From Candidatus Heimdallarchaeota archaeon (lineage in GTDB: Archaea > Asgardarchaeota > Heimdallarchaeia > Hodarchaeales > Hodarchaeaceae), in the NCBI GenBank assembly GCA_011364965.1, contig RDOB01000003.1:208930-272929 (forward strand): a stretch of 64,000 nt of DNA, given 5' to 3'. Positions 36,632 to 44,737 of this stretch are shown piece by piece; positions within the stretch are counted from its first letter, which is position 1; each line of letters starts with the position of its first letter. Made by a program: the position numbers and the translations under genes. The notes beneath the pieces are model-generated. The model saw only the letters and a list, made by a program, of their open reading frames with translations. It ran no database searches and was not told the DNA's origin.

Positions 36632-38200
36632 TCAGGTGTGGATCTTTTCCTCAGAAATTCGTGTAGGTTCGTCTTTAAGCTTGAGCCAAAGAAGGATGTA
36701 ACCAATCCACCATAAAATATCTATGGCAAACCAAACGATATACCCACTTGAAGTAAAGACGTCAGTCCAAGCAGACATCTGGAAGAGTGGGAATATAAGA
36801 AGAATCAGCATCCAATGAACACTGTTGCTACCCGCATCTAACGAAGTGATTGTTAAACCAGTTTCGCCAAAGTAGAAACCAGTTAGGTCGAAACCAGCAA
36901 TTCCTCCGGCTGCGGTCATCAATGGGGCCATGATACCTGCAGTATACAAAATAACTATCAATTGTATAGTGCCTGAAATGACTCCACGAACGATATTTCC
37001 TTTGGATGGCATGACAGCAAGAACCGAGTAGAAAACCATACCAGCTAAATCGGCATAGGGCAAAACTATGATTCCGAATGGTGCTGGAAGCAGACTAAAG
37101 ATGACAGCCAACAAAATCGATATTGGAATCATAAGAAGAGCAACAGCAATAACAGCTGGATACCCAACAATGATGGCCATATCCATTCCAATAATAAACT
37201 CACGGCCAGGATATTTTTGAGTGATATAGTCTCGAATACCCTCGGAGAGAGGAATCAATCCTTCCATCAAAACAGCAACCATCTTAGGGATCAAATACAT
37301 AACAGCTGCGGAAGTCATTGCTACATTAGCAATTATGACTAAGGTATCCCAGAAAGTTGCGAAATCCAATAATCCGGGAAAATAACCTAAAAACCCAATG
37401 AGACCTCCAATGACAAGTCCAATGAAGATAGGTTCACCAATGAGACCCAATCTCTCTTGAACTGTTTCTGGATCAGCTTTTACGTCTCCAAGTCCAGGAA
37501 TCTTTTTGATAACTTTATCAATTCCAAAGGCGTATGGAGCCATCATAGCATTCCCGTGTGGTAACGAAATTCCTGGAAGATTAAAGTTCTCAGGATCAGC
37601 CATACATGGAGCAATCCAATCTGAGATTTTATATGCCATTATACAATGTATAATCGCAAAAACCATTGCCAAGAAGTAAGCCATTAGCTCACCCATGTGA
37701 GGTTGGACTACCACATATGTTAAGGCTGCTGTAAAACCAAAAGCCCAGTAGTTCCACAAGTCTACATCTAGAGTCTTGGTACCTAAGGGAATTGCTTTTC
37801 CAGCAATATTTAGAGTTCTATTCCCTAGTGCTAACATGATAAGGTTCACAAGGAAACATACGATGATAACTCCAAAAGCTGTCGGCATAGCCCACGTAAT
37901 ACTGCTCGCTAAACCCCAACCAGCATCAATAGCTGTTAAGGTAACACCTGTTTGTTCCACGAACGCTGCAGTGGCTGGACCAATCGCACCCATGAAAACA
38001 TCAAATGCGAAAGTGAAAATCCCAATGAAACCAATTCCAATAAGAATTCCACTACGGAGTGACTTTGAAAATCCCTGTCTAAAGATAAGACCAAGGATTA
38101 AGATAATAATTGGCATGAAAATAACTGGACCAGCAGCAAAAAGGAAATTGATCGGGCCACTAATCAGATTGTTCAGAGCATCAAACAATTCTGCTTGCAT
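36632..38200 (-). CDS. PTS EIIC component, galactitol type (GatC/SgcC family)
   Basis: 522 residues from the ATG at 38200 (a TTG at 38207-38209 is the longer choice). About eleven hydrophobic helices. It forms the sugar channel of the PTS. Motifs fit the EIIC-GAT family: FNLPGISLPHGNAMMAPYAF in the loop near residue 195, FEQTGVTLTAIDAGWGLASS-like text near residue 80, and SLDAGSNSVHWML near the end. Longer than most GatC proteins (about 450). The 5' region holds two palindromes and a TATA box. The true substrate is unknown; a hexitol, pentitol or similar is expected from the neighbouring dehydrogenase and aldolases. Confidence 0.88.
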   Translation of the reverse strand: MQAELFDALNNLISGPINFLFAAGPVIFMPIIILILGLIFRQGFSKSLRSGILIGIGFIGIFTFAFDVFMGAIGPATAAFVEQTGVTLTAIDAGWGLASSITWAMPTAFGVIIVCFLVNLIMLALGNRTLNIAGKAIPLGTKTLDVDLWNYWAFGFTAALTYVVVQPHMGELMAYFLAMVFAIIHCIMAYKISDWIAPCMADPENFNLPGISLPHGNAMMAPYAFGIDKVIKKIPGLGDVKADPETVQERLGLIGEPIFIGLVIGGLIGFLGYFPGLLDFATFWDTLVIIANVAMTSAAVMYLIPKMVAVLMEGLIPLSEGIRDYITQKYPGREFIIGMDMAIIVGYPAVIAVALLMIPISILLAVIFSLLPAPFGIIVLPYADLAGMVFYSVLAVMPSKGNIVRGVISGTIQLIVILYTAGIMAPLMTAAGGIAGFDLTGFYFGETGLTITSLDAGSNSVHWMLILLIFPLFQMSAWTDVFTSSGYIVWFAIDILWWIGYILLWLKLKDEPTRISEEKIHT

Positions 38201-38217
38201 TACTACCAAATTAATTC

Positions 38218-38229
38218 ACCGTAAACGGT
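38218..38229 (-). promoter_or_regulatory. Palindrome next to the EIIC start, possible operator
   Basis: ACCGT-AA-ACGGT is a perfect inverted repeat (12 bases) centred about 24 bases before the EIIC ATG. It is in the transcribed leader if the TATA box at 38301 is used. It resembles a repressor half-site pair, but no regulator gene is adjacent. Confidence 0.35.
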
Positions 38230-38278
38230 TTTTTTGTGCGTTATTAGAATTTGAGAAAAATTCATCCTCAAATTGCAG

Positions 38279-38315
38279 ATCAATGATTGATGAACCGATC
38301 TTATATAAATCTATC
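38279..38315 (-). promoter_or_regulatory. TATA box and adjacent palindrome of the EIIC gene
   Basis: On the minus strand GATTTATATAAG (about 38303-38314) is a good TATA box. A second palindrome, ATCAAT-G-ATTGAT (38279-38291), begins about 12 bases after it, at the expected transcript start. A protein bound there could block transcription. Confidence 0.4.
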
Positions 38316-38490
38316 TATATCAAAATGCTTTTAGAAGCGTTAGAACTGTCTAATACCCTCTTCACTCACATAGAAAATAACGATTTATACACAGAAGATT
38401 TTAATTACTATGTATTGATAATTATGAAGTAAGCTAACTAAAATTATAGCTTACACTAGAAATTTCCAGCCTTTTTAAGTTTCACTCTGA

Positions 38491-39159
38491 TTATCCAAAA
38501 CCACCTTCTCGCATTATTTGAATAGACGAACTTGAAGCAATCCGTGATGCCCCAGCTTTAATCATAGCAACTGCATCTTCAAAATGTCGAATCCCTCCTG
38601 CAGCTTTTACTTTTATTCTATCACCTACTGTTTGATGAAGCAACATTATGTCATGGACTGTTGCTCCAGCAGGAGCATATCCTGTACTAGTTTTAACGAA
38701 AGCTGCTCCAGCATCAGCAACAGCTATTGCTGCTTTCCTCTTCATTTCATCAGTTAAGTAAGCAGTTTCTATAATGACTTTCACTCCAACATTTTGTGAA
38801 ACTTTGATTACCGCTTCAATGTCTTTCTGAACGACATCCCACTTACTTTCCTTAATAGCGCCAAGATTTGCAACCATATCAATTTCCGTTGCCCCATTAG
38901 TTATACATTTCTCTGCCTCCCATGCTTTCCACTCTGAAGAAATAGCACCAAAGGGAAAAGCAATACAGGGGTTAACATGAATTTCGGTTCCTTTTAACAA
39001 CGATGTTGCAAGCTTTATGTGGACAGGATTCACTGAAAGCGCTGCAAAATTCCATTCTTTCGCCTCACCGGCCATTCGAATTACATCTGATTCCCCAAAA
39101 AAAGGTTTAAGGGCTGAATGATCCATATATTTAGCAAATTCTTTTTTTGTAAATTTCAT
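38491..39159 (-). CDS. deoC: Deoxyribose-phosphate aldolase DeoC
   Basis: 222 residues, TIM barrel, cytosolic. Splits 2-deoxyribose-5-phosphate into glyceraldehyde-3-phosphate and acetaldehyde through a lysine Schiff base. The catalytic lysine is in AFVKTSTGYAPAGATVHD (about 150), and the second lysine is in IKVKAAGGIRHFEDAVAMI. The N-terminal YMDHSALKPFF and ATEIDMVANLGAIKESKW blocks are standard. Length is normal. A GAGG site precedes the ATG. It follows the DegT aminotransferase by 14 bases, so both are in one transcript. In a PTS island it may act on another short sugar phosphate. Confidence 0.93.
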   Translation of the reverse strand: MKFTKKEFAKYMDHSALKPFFGESDVIRMAGEAKEWNFAALSVNPVHIKLATSLLKGTEIHVNPCIAFPFGAISSEWKAWEAEKCITNGATEIDMVANLGAIKESKWDVVQKDIEAVIKVSQNVGVKVIIETAYLTDEMKRKAAIAVADAGAAFVKTSTGYAPAGATVHDIMLLHQTVGDRIKVKAAGGIRHFEDAVAMIKAGASRIASSSSIQIMREGGFG

Positions 39160-39173
39160 TTATCCTCATCTAT

Positions 39174-40412
39174 TTAATTAATTTTATACCATTTGAGAAC
39201 CTTTTCAACAGCATGGATTATAGAATCTAAATCGTTCCGATTTAAACTAGGACTACAACCAGTTAACCAAATAGCACGATCTGAATAATTAGCTGCTTCA
39301 GGACACATTTTGCTATAATCTACAAGACTTAATCCTGTATAGTAATGACAATCCCATGGACACTTCGTGGTTCCATAAATCTGATGATTCTGATAGAATG
39401 GCTGTAAATTATCTGGCAAAACTGGTGCATCACATAAAATACCTTCAGATCGAATGGCCTTCACGATTTCATCTCGCGAAGCGCAGAATTGTTTCAATTC
39501 CAGTAAAAGGGTGTATTTCCACCACACTCCTTTGCCATAATTAGGTTCTTTTGGAATTTGAAGTCCATCTATTTCTAAAGATTCCAACTGTTTCGAAAGA
39601 AAAGCAGCATTTTCACGCCGTATAGAAATATTATTTTCAATTCGTTTTACTTGTCCTACTCCCAACGCTCCCATTAGTTCTGTCATTCTATAATTATATC
39701 CTAATCCATCAAAATAATCTCCTTTACCAGGAACTTTCGCAAAATTACCGTAGTGTTTTGCTTTGTCCGCTAAGAATTGATCATCAGAAACAAGAAATCC
39801 TCCTTCGCCTGTGGTAATGATTTTATTCCAAACTGTTGAGAAACTACCAAAAATACCAAGAGTACCAACCTTGCAATTTTTATAAGATGCCCCCAAGGCC
39901 TCAGCGGCATCCTCGACAATTGGAATGTTATATTGCTCCCCAATTTCGAGAATAGGATCCAAATCAGCGGGAAGTCCCCATGTATGAACAACAGATATTG
40001 CTTTAGTTCGGGAAGTTATTTTTTTCCGAACATCTTCTGGATTAATGAACCCAAACTCAGGATCAACATCAGCATAGATTGGAATGGCATTTTGATATAA
40101 ACTTGGGGTACCACTAGAGATCCATCCGAGTGGAGAACAGATAACTTCATCTCCAGGACCAATATCCAGCGCAATTAAGGAAAGATGCATAGTACTCGTT
40201 CCATTATTAGCTAATACTATGTATTTACTCCCAAGATAATCCTTAATCATTTCTCCAAACTTATTTGCCCATATACCATGAGTTTGGACAAGCTTTCGAG
40301 ATTTAAGCACTTCCAGGACATTTTTTGATTCTTCTTCTCCTAGATTTACCTCAAATAATGGTAAGGGATCTTTTCTTACAGGCACTCCTCCATGGAGAGC
40401 TAATTTTTCCAA
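39174..40412 (-). CDS. DegT/DnrJ/EryC1/StrS family aminotransferase
   Basis: 412 residues. PLP enzyme usually acting on keto-sugars (nucleotide-linked or in antibiotic and cell-surface sugar synthesis). The Schiff-base lysine is in GSFSTVWNKIITTGEGGFLV (about 205), and IPIVEDAAEALGASYK gives the PLP-binding Asp. Front motifs LANNGTSTMHLSLIALDIGP and EVICSPLGWISS are typical. C-terminal blocks are complete. Co-transcribed with DeoC. Finding it with sugar uptake and aldolase genes suggests amination of a sugar or cyclitol intermediate, which is an inference. Confidence 0.9.
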   Translation of the reverse strand: MEKLALHGGVPVRKDPLPLFEVNLGEEESKNVLEVLKSRKLVQTHGIWANKFGEMIKDYLGSKYIVLANNGTSTMHLSLIALDIGPGDEVICSPLGWISSGTPSLYQNAIPIYADVDPEFGFINPEDVRKKITSRTKAISVVHTWGLPADLDPILEIGEQYNIPIVEDAAEALGASYKNCKVGTLGIFGSFSTVWNKIITTGEGGFLVSDDQFLADKAKHYGNFAKVPGKGDYFDGLGYNYRMTELMGALGVGQVKRIENNISIRRENAAFLSKQLESLEIDGLQIPKEPNYGKGVWWKYTLLLELKQFCASRDEIVKAIRSEGILCDAPVLPDNLQPFYQNHQIYGTTKCPWDCHYYTGLSLVDYSKMCPEAANYSDRAIWLTGCSPSLNRNDLDSIIHAVEKVLKWYKIN

Positions 40413-40600
40413 TTTTTCATCAAATCCTTAAAATTAAAAATTAAAACTCAAATAACATCAGTCAATATTAGTAATTATCGTAACAAAATTACTAAACTTT
40501 TTGTTTTTGAAGTGATATTATTGTTAATGAGAACCAAAATCAATCTCTGCTCTCATTTTTTCCAAATAAAGACAAATTTAAACTTCACCATCAAATGAAA

Positions 40601-41632
40601 CTAAGATAAATCATCTAGATAACTTTTGGAATTATATTCATCAAGTGCTTCGTATCCACGAGCAACTATTTCTGTTAAATAGCACACTTGGTCTGCCTGT
40701 TCTAGTAAGCTTGACAATAGCCTTGCTAGAAACCATGTAGGTTCATCAGAAGACTCTTCAGAAATAATAGCCAACATAGGTTGAACTTGGTATTTCTTAT
40801 TCTTCACTTCTTCGTGTGTGGAAAGAGCTTTAGAAATATCTTTGTTGAGGAAAGCTTTAATTGCATCATCAAGGAGTTCTATGAGTTTATCAGAAATTTC
40901 ACGAACCATCGATTCAGTTTCAGGGGTAAGAAATGAAGCTTGAAATTTCCCAATTCGCTCTGCTAGTTCACGACAGGAGCGACCAAGGACTTCACCTTGA
41001 TACACAACAATCTGGTAATTTAAACATTCGAAAGGATATAGGTTCAATTCCTCTAAGGGGTCTTCGAGTGATTGTTGTAACAGACGAACAGTAAAATAAT
41101 ATACACGGTCTACCTCAGAGTATCTTTTAATGATTCGGTCTTTAATTTCTTCATCTTGAGTAAAAATAGCTGATATAGCATCATCCAACATAGAAAATGA
41201 AAGAGCATAGATTTTTCTAAGAAGAGTTTGAAGATCTAAGACTGATGTAGCTATAAATTGAATTTCTAGTTGATTAGGGGCCTCACGTATTATTTCAAGA
41301 CCGATTTGATGCCGAATCTCTTCACGAATTTTATCTGGATCTAAAATTTTTTTCTTTCCTTCTGTAGGAACCACAATCATTGTATCAAAACCTGTAACAT
41401 AGCGTGCAAGAATCTCTAGCTCTATTTTTTCATTTTCAGAAATAGTTGTACTTTTTCTAGGTTGAATCCTAGGATTACGAGGATAGAGTAAAAGGTATGT
41501 TTCATTTTCAATTCGAATTCCAATTTCATCTTTAGCTTCCAAGCCATTCCGCTCAATCCATTCACGAGGAAGACTTACAAGATATGTACGAGCTCCAGTG
41601 AGCTGTAAACTACGGGTGATATCTTTTGGCAT
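40601..41632 (-). CDS. AbrB-PhoU regulator
   Basis: 343 residues. The N terminus is an AbrB/SpoVT-like DNA-binding swapped hairpin (RSLQLTGARTYLVSLPREW, then IERNGLEAKDEIGIRIE). It is followed by two PhoU helical domains (about 110-215 and 220-330) containing the usual EVDRVYYFTVRLLQQSLEDP and WFLARLLSSLLEQADQVCYL blocks. This fusion is a common archaeal form, thought to regulate phosphate uptake. No phosphate transporter is in the window. It lies about 80 bases downstream of the histidine kinase on the same strand. Confidence 0.88.
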   Translation of the reverse strand: MPKDITRSLQLTGARTYLVSLPREWIERNGLEAKDEIGIRIENETYLLLYPRNPRIQPRKSTTISENEKIELEILARYVTGFDTMIVVPTEGKKKILDPDKIREEIRHQIGLEIIREAPNQLEIQFIATSVLDLQTLLRKIYALSFSMLDDAISAIFTQDEEIKDRIIKRYSEVDRVYYFTVRLLQQSLEDPLEELNLYPFECLNYQIVVYQGEVLGRSCRELAERIGKFQASFLTPETESMVREISDKLIELLDDAIKAFLNKDISKALSTHEEVKNKKYQVQPMLAIISEESSDEPTWFLARLLSSLLEQADQVCYLTEIVARGYEALDEYNSKSYLDDLS

Positions 41633-41710
41633 CGAAATAACAACCTAATAAGCTAGATATACATTCAACATCTGACTTAATCAAAGTTAATATATAATTC
41701 CATCTAGTTT

Positions 41711-43147
41711 TTAAGTCGAGTAATAAACGGGTAAAGAGAACTTAAATGTAGATCCTTTATCTAGTCCATCACTTCTTACTGTAATTATCCCTTGGTGACT
41801 CTCAACGATTTTTTTACATAAATAAAGCCCAATTCCAGTCCCTTTTGAGGAATATTTGGTAGGAATCGTTATAAACTGATCAAATATTTTCTCAAGATTG
41901 TTCTTAGCAATCCCAGCTCCGTTATCTTTCACATTGATAACAATTTTCTTTTTCTTAAGAGTAACGCTTAATTCAATTTTCCTAGTATCCTTTGGGGTAT
42001 TATTAACTGCATTATCTACTAAATTGGCCAACACCTGACTAATTCGATCCTTATCCATTTCCACAAGTATTTTTCCATGATGATCACATGAATGAAATAT
42101 GAAAGATGACCCCAATAGGATTTGAAAGCTCAAAACTTCCCCTTGCAAGAAATCACAAAAATCTACAACCTCTTTATTTAGTTCAAATACTCCACGTTCA
42201 AATTTATAAATATCAGAGATACCTTTGGTTAGGATTTCAAGCTTCTTGATATTCCTGCCAATAATATCGACAAATTGGTTTTCCTTCAATTCAGGATGAA
42301 TTAGTTGAATAGCATCAATGGCTCCTTTTATACTACTGATTGGATTTTTCAGTTCATGAGTAGCTATTTCAATAAATCTTTGACGCTGCTGCTCAAGTTC
42401 AACTCTCATAATTTCAACTTTCTTCCGGTCAGTAATATCCAAAGCAGTTGTTAAAAATACTTCTTCATTTTTAAAATGAACAATCTTCTCAGTATTAGTT
42501 AAAATACTGTATTCAGACCCATCTGGTTGAATCCTTTGTAGTTCTACGTTTTTAACCCTTCCTGAAATTCTTAATTCCTTCATAAGCTGTTCTCTTTGAT
42601 TTGGGTCAGCATAAGTATTCAGTAGATTAACTTCATTAGTATCAAGATCAGTTAATCCCATTATTTCTAGCATTTTTTGATTGCAGGTCAATATTTTTCC
42701 TTCTTCATTAGAAGTACCAATTCCAATTGGAGCTGACTCAAAAAGAAGTCTATAGAGATCCTCCGCTTCTTTTCGGTCTGTTATATCTAAAGTTAAATTC
42801 AAAATATACGGTTTATTATTTAATTTAGCCAATTCGATATTTGTTAAAGTATAACAGGTAGTACCGTCCTTTCTCTTCCGTTGAATCTCCAAATTCACGA
42901 CTCTACCTTTCTCCAATAATTCTCGTAAGCTTTTCTCTCTATCCCGCACATCCAAGAACGTATCTCTCATATCAACTTGTTTTAACTCAACAGGTGTATA
43001 CCCTAAAATTTCTGCAATTTTTTTATTATAAAAAATAACATTACCCTCGAAATCAGAGATACCAATTCCGATAGGAGCCTGTTCAGTAATAAATTTGTAC
43101 AGTGCGCCTGTTTCTATGAGAGACCGAACCTCATCACTATCATACAT
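41711..43147 (-). CDS. Sensor histidine kinase with two PAS domains
   Basis: About 478 residues from the ATG at 43147 (the frame is open to 43297, but that part overlaps the broken membrane-protein gene on the other strand). First PAS starts near ITEQAPIGIGISDFEGNVIF, second near LLFESAPIGIGTSNEEGKIL; each is followed by a PAC-type block ending in DITDRK. Then the phosphoacceptor ATHELKNPISSIKGAID, and the ATPase with N box VLANLVDNAVNNTP, G1 DNGAGIAKNNLEKIF and G2 GTGIGLYLCKKIVE. No membrane helix, so it senses something inside the cell. No response regulator is adjacent; the AbrB-PhoU gene follows on the same strand. Confidence 0.9.
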   Translation of the reverse strand: MYDSDEVRSLIETGALYKFITEQAPIGIGISDFEGNVIFYNKKIAEILGYTPVELKQVDMRDTFLDVRDREKSLRELLEKGRVVNLEIQRKRKDGTTCYTLTNIELAKLNNKPYILNLTLDITDRKEAEDLYRLLFESAPIGIGTSNEEGKILTCNQKMLEIMGLTDLDTNEVNLLNTYADPNQREQLMKELRISGRVKNVELQRIQPDGSEYSILTNTEKIVHFKNEEVFLTTALDITDRKKVEIMRVELEQQRQRFIEIATHELKNPISSIKGAIDAIQLIHPELKENQFVDIIGRNIKKLEILTKGISDIYKFERGVFELNKEVVDFCDFLQGEVLSFQILLGSSFIFHSCDHHGKILVEMDKDRISQVLANLVDNAVNNTPKDTRKIELSVTLKKKKIVINVKDNGAGIAKNNLEKIFDQFITIPTKYSSKGTGIGLYLCKKIVESHQGIITVRSDGLDKGSTFKFSLPVYYST

Positions 43148-43222
43148 ATGATATTTTACACTGTATAGGAATTTAAATATACGTAAATATCTCGAATTTT
43201 CGAACCCTGTGGACATAAGATA

Positions 43223-43994
43223 ATGATCTACATTTTCATGATAATTGACTTCATTTTTTGCCTCATCATGATCAGTATTTATATCATTAAATACCAAGGC
43301 CTAGCAATAGAGATCTATCAACCTGGTGCAGCTTGGACACGTGCATTAATTTATTTTGCCTTTTGTAATCTATTCTCTGCGCTTACTGGAACACTAAAGA
43401 GTCTTTTAAGCCAACCATTTGTCACTAATGAACAATTAGAAGACCCTATATGGATTATATTATGTGGAATTTGTTTTATTTATATTTTCTTCCATATTGG
43501 ATCATGTGGGCTCGAATGACATTCACATTCACCGTAAATATTACATCGGTTCTGAGATAATATTTGGTCTACTATGGGGAATCAGTGAGGGGCAAATTCT
43601 CCTATCTTTCTATCATATATGGAGCTTGACTTCAATGCCTAAATTAATGGTCTTTTTATGTTCCTATGTATGTATGGGAACGTGGTAATATTTTATTCAA
43701 GATTATTTCTGGGATGTGAAAGTTAGTCCAGAACATGATACCCCAAAATCAATTATGCTAAAAACGCTTATTTCTCATATTCCGAATATAGCAATTTGTT
43801 TCCTTTTTTTAGTTTTTTATAATAATTACTTAATATTTGTAGCTACTCAGACATTTGCATTGATTGCTTCGTCCATCTTTCAGAAATTTCCCGCACCGTG
43901 GGCTAAAGAGGAATTTCATGTTCCAATGGTTAAACTTGGGCTATTTGGTTTTCAAAGAGGAGCTGGTTACCAAGAAAAAGTTAGAATGTATTAA
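43223..43994 (+). pseudogene. Broken multi-helix membrane protein gene
   Basis: From the ATG at 43223 the frame reads a membrane protein (MIYIFMIIDFIFCLIMISIY, later PGAAWTRALIYFAFCNLF), then frameshifts near 43505, where another frame reads MWARMTFTFTVN, and shifts again near 43550. The last frame continues IIFGLLWGISEGQILLSFYH, is cut by a TAA at 43686-43688 after CMGTW, and goes on in frame with YFIQDYFWDVKVSPEHDTP to a stop at 43994. So it has two shifts and one stop. The intact parent would be about 255 residues with several helices. I do not know the family. Confidence 0.7.
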
Positions 43995-43995
43995 A

Positions 43996-44526
43996 TTAGG
44001 TAAAATTCCACAGTACATCATCTAAATGAAACTTTTTGCGACTATATTCTAAATCGTGCTTAGAGAATCCCTCCTCGACGGAGGAAAAGCAGATTAAAGT
44101 CTTTGTTCGAGCAACACCTTCCATTTCAGTAATCTTAAGCAAGTTCAGTTCTAAAGAATCAAGGTTCCGAGTTTTCATTTTGAAAATCACATCATCTTCA
44201 CCAGCAATATGATGAAACTCCAAAATCTCAAGTTCGTCCATACGGGTGAGGATTTCCTGATAAGTGAACTCCCACACACGACGAGTACGATCAAGACGGA
44301 TTAAAACAAAAGCTGTAATCTGTTTGCCAAGAAGTTTCTCATTAAGATGAATAGAATATCGAAAAACATTATTAGCTTCGAGTTCTTTCAAACGCTTTTG
44401 AAGAGTAGAGCGAGGGGTTTTTAAATGCTCAGCTAGCTCGGATTGGGTCATTGAGGGGAATTTATGTAGTAATTCGAGCATCTTTCGATCACGAGAAGTT
44501 AATTGAAAGGAATCATCAACAACCAA
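43996..44526 (-). CDS. Lrp/AsnC family transcription regulator
   Basis: 176 residues. N-terminal winged helix (LTSRDRKMLELLHKFPSMTQ, then SELAEHLKTPRSTLQKRLKE and LEANNVFRYSI) followed by an Lrp-type effector and oligomer domain (ITAFVLIRLDR, EFHHIAGEDDVIFKMKTRNL). Divergent from an aminotransferase gene; between the two starts are two perfect palindromes. Probably represses its own gene and controls the aminotransferase in answer to an amino acid. No signal or membrane segment. Confidence 0.85.
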   Translation of the reverse strand: MVVDDSFQLTSRDRKMLELLHKFPSMTQSELAEHLKTPRSTLQKRLKELEANNVFRYSIHLNEKLLGKQITAFVLIRLDRTRRVWEFTYQEILTRMDELEILEFHHIAGEDDVIFKMKTRNLDSLELNLLKITEMEGVARTKTLICFSSVEEGFSKHDLEYSRKKFHLDDVLWNFT

Positions 44527-44566
44527 GATTCTTCAACAACTTTTTACTAATTATTAAGCCGTGGCG

Positions 44567-44605
44567 TGTGGCCACATATAAACCCTTTTCATGGCAAATT
44601 GCCAT
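44567..44605. promoter_or_regulatory. Two palindromes, likely Lrp-type operators
   Basis: TGTGGCCACA (44567-44576) and ATGGCAA-A-TTGCCAT (44591-44605) are both perfect inverted repeats. They lie between the divergent Lrp-like regulator and the aminotransferase. The first overlaps the regulator's own TATA-like TTTATATGTGG on the minus strand, so binding there would shut the regulator gene. The centres are about 26 bases apart, two to three DNA turns. Confidence 0.5.
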
Positions 44606-44692
44606 TAAAAAAATTTTTTTTGCGTCTTAACTCATTTCAAGCATAAATCTATCAATTTTTCTAAGTATGCTTTGGCCTTTGGCCCTCTCAAT

Positions 44693-44702
44693 CTATATAT
44701 AG
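44693..44702 (+). promoter_or_regulatory. TATA box of the aminotransferase gene
   Basis: CTATATATAG lies about 40 bases before the ATG at 44738, giving a short leader with GGAG about 10 bases before the start. Just upstream, TTTGGCCTTTGGCCC (44671-44685) repeats the GGCC core of the first palindrome and may be a further regulator contact. Confidence 0.5.
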
Positions 44703-44737
44703 TTTCCCACTCGTGAGGGTCTTGGAGCTAGGAATAA

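Noticed and set aside
37776..38432. 218-residue plus-strand frame over the EIIC start
   Set aside because: It is the mirror of the EIIC coding strand (Pro/Ile/Lys-rich text) and shares no family.
43147..43297. Longer N terminus of the histidine kinase
   Set aside because: The extra 50 codons overlap the broken membrane-protein gene on the other strand, and the PAS domain begins after the ATG at 43147.
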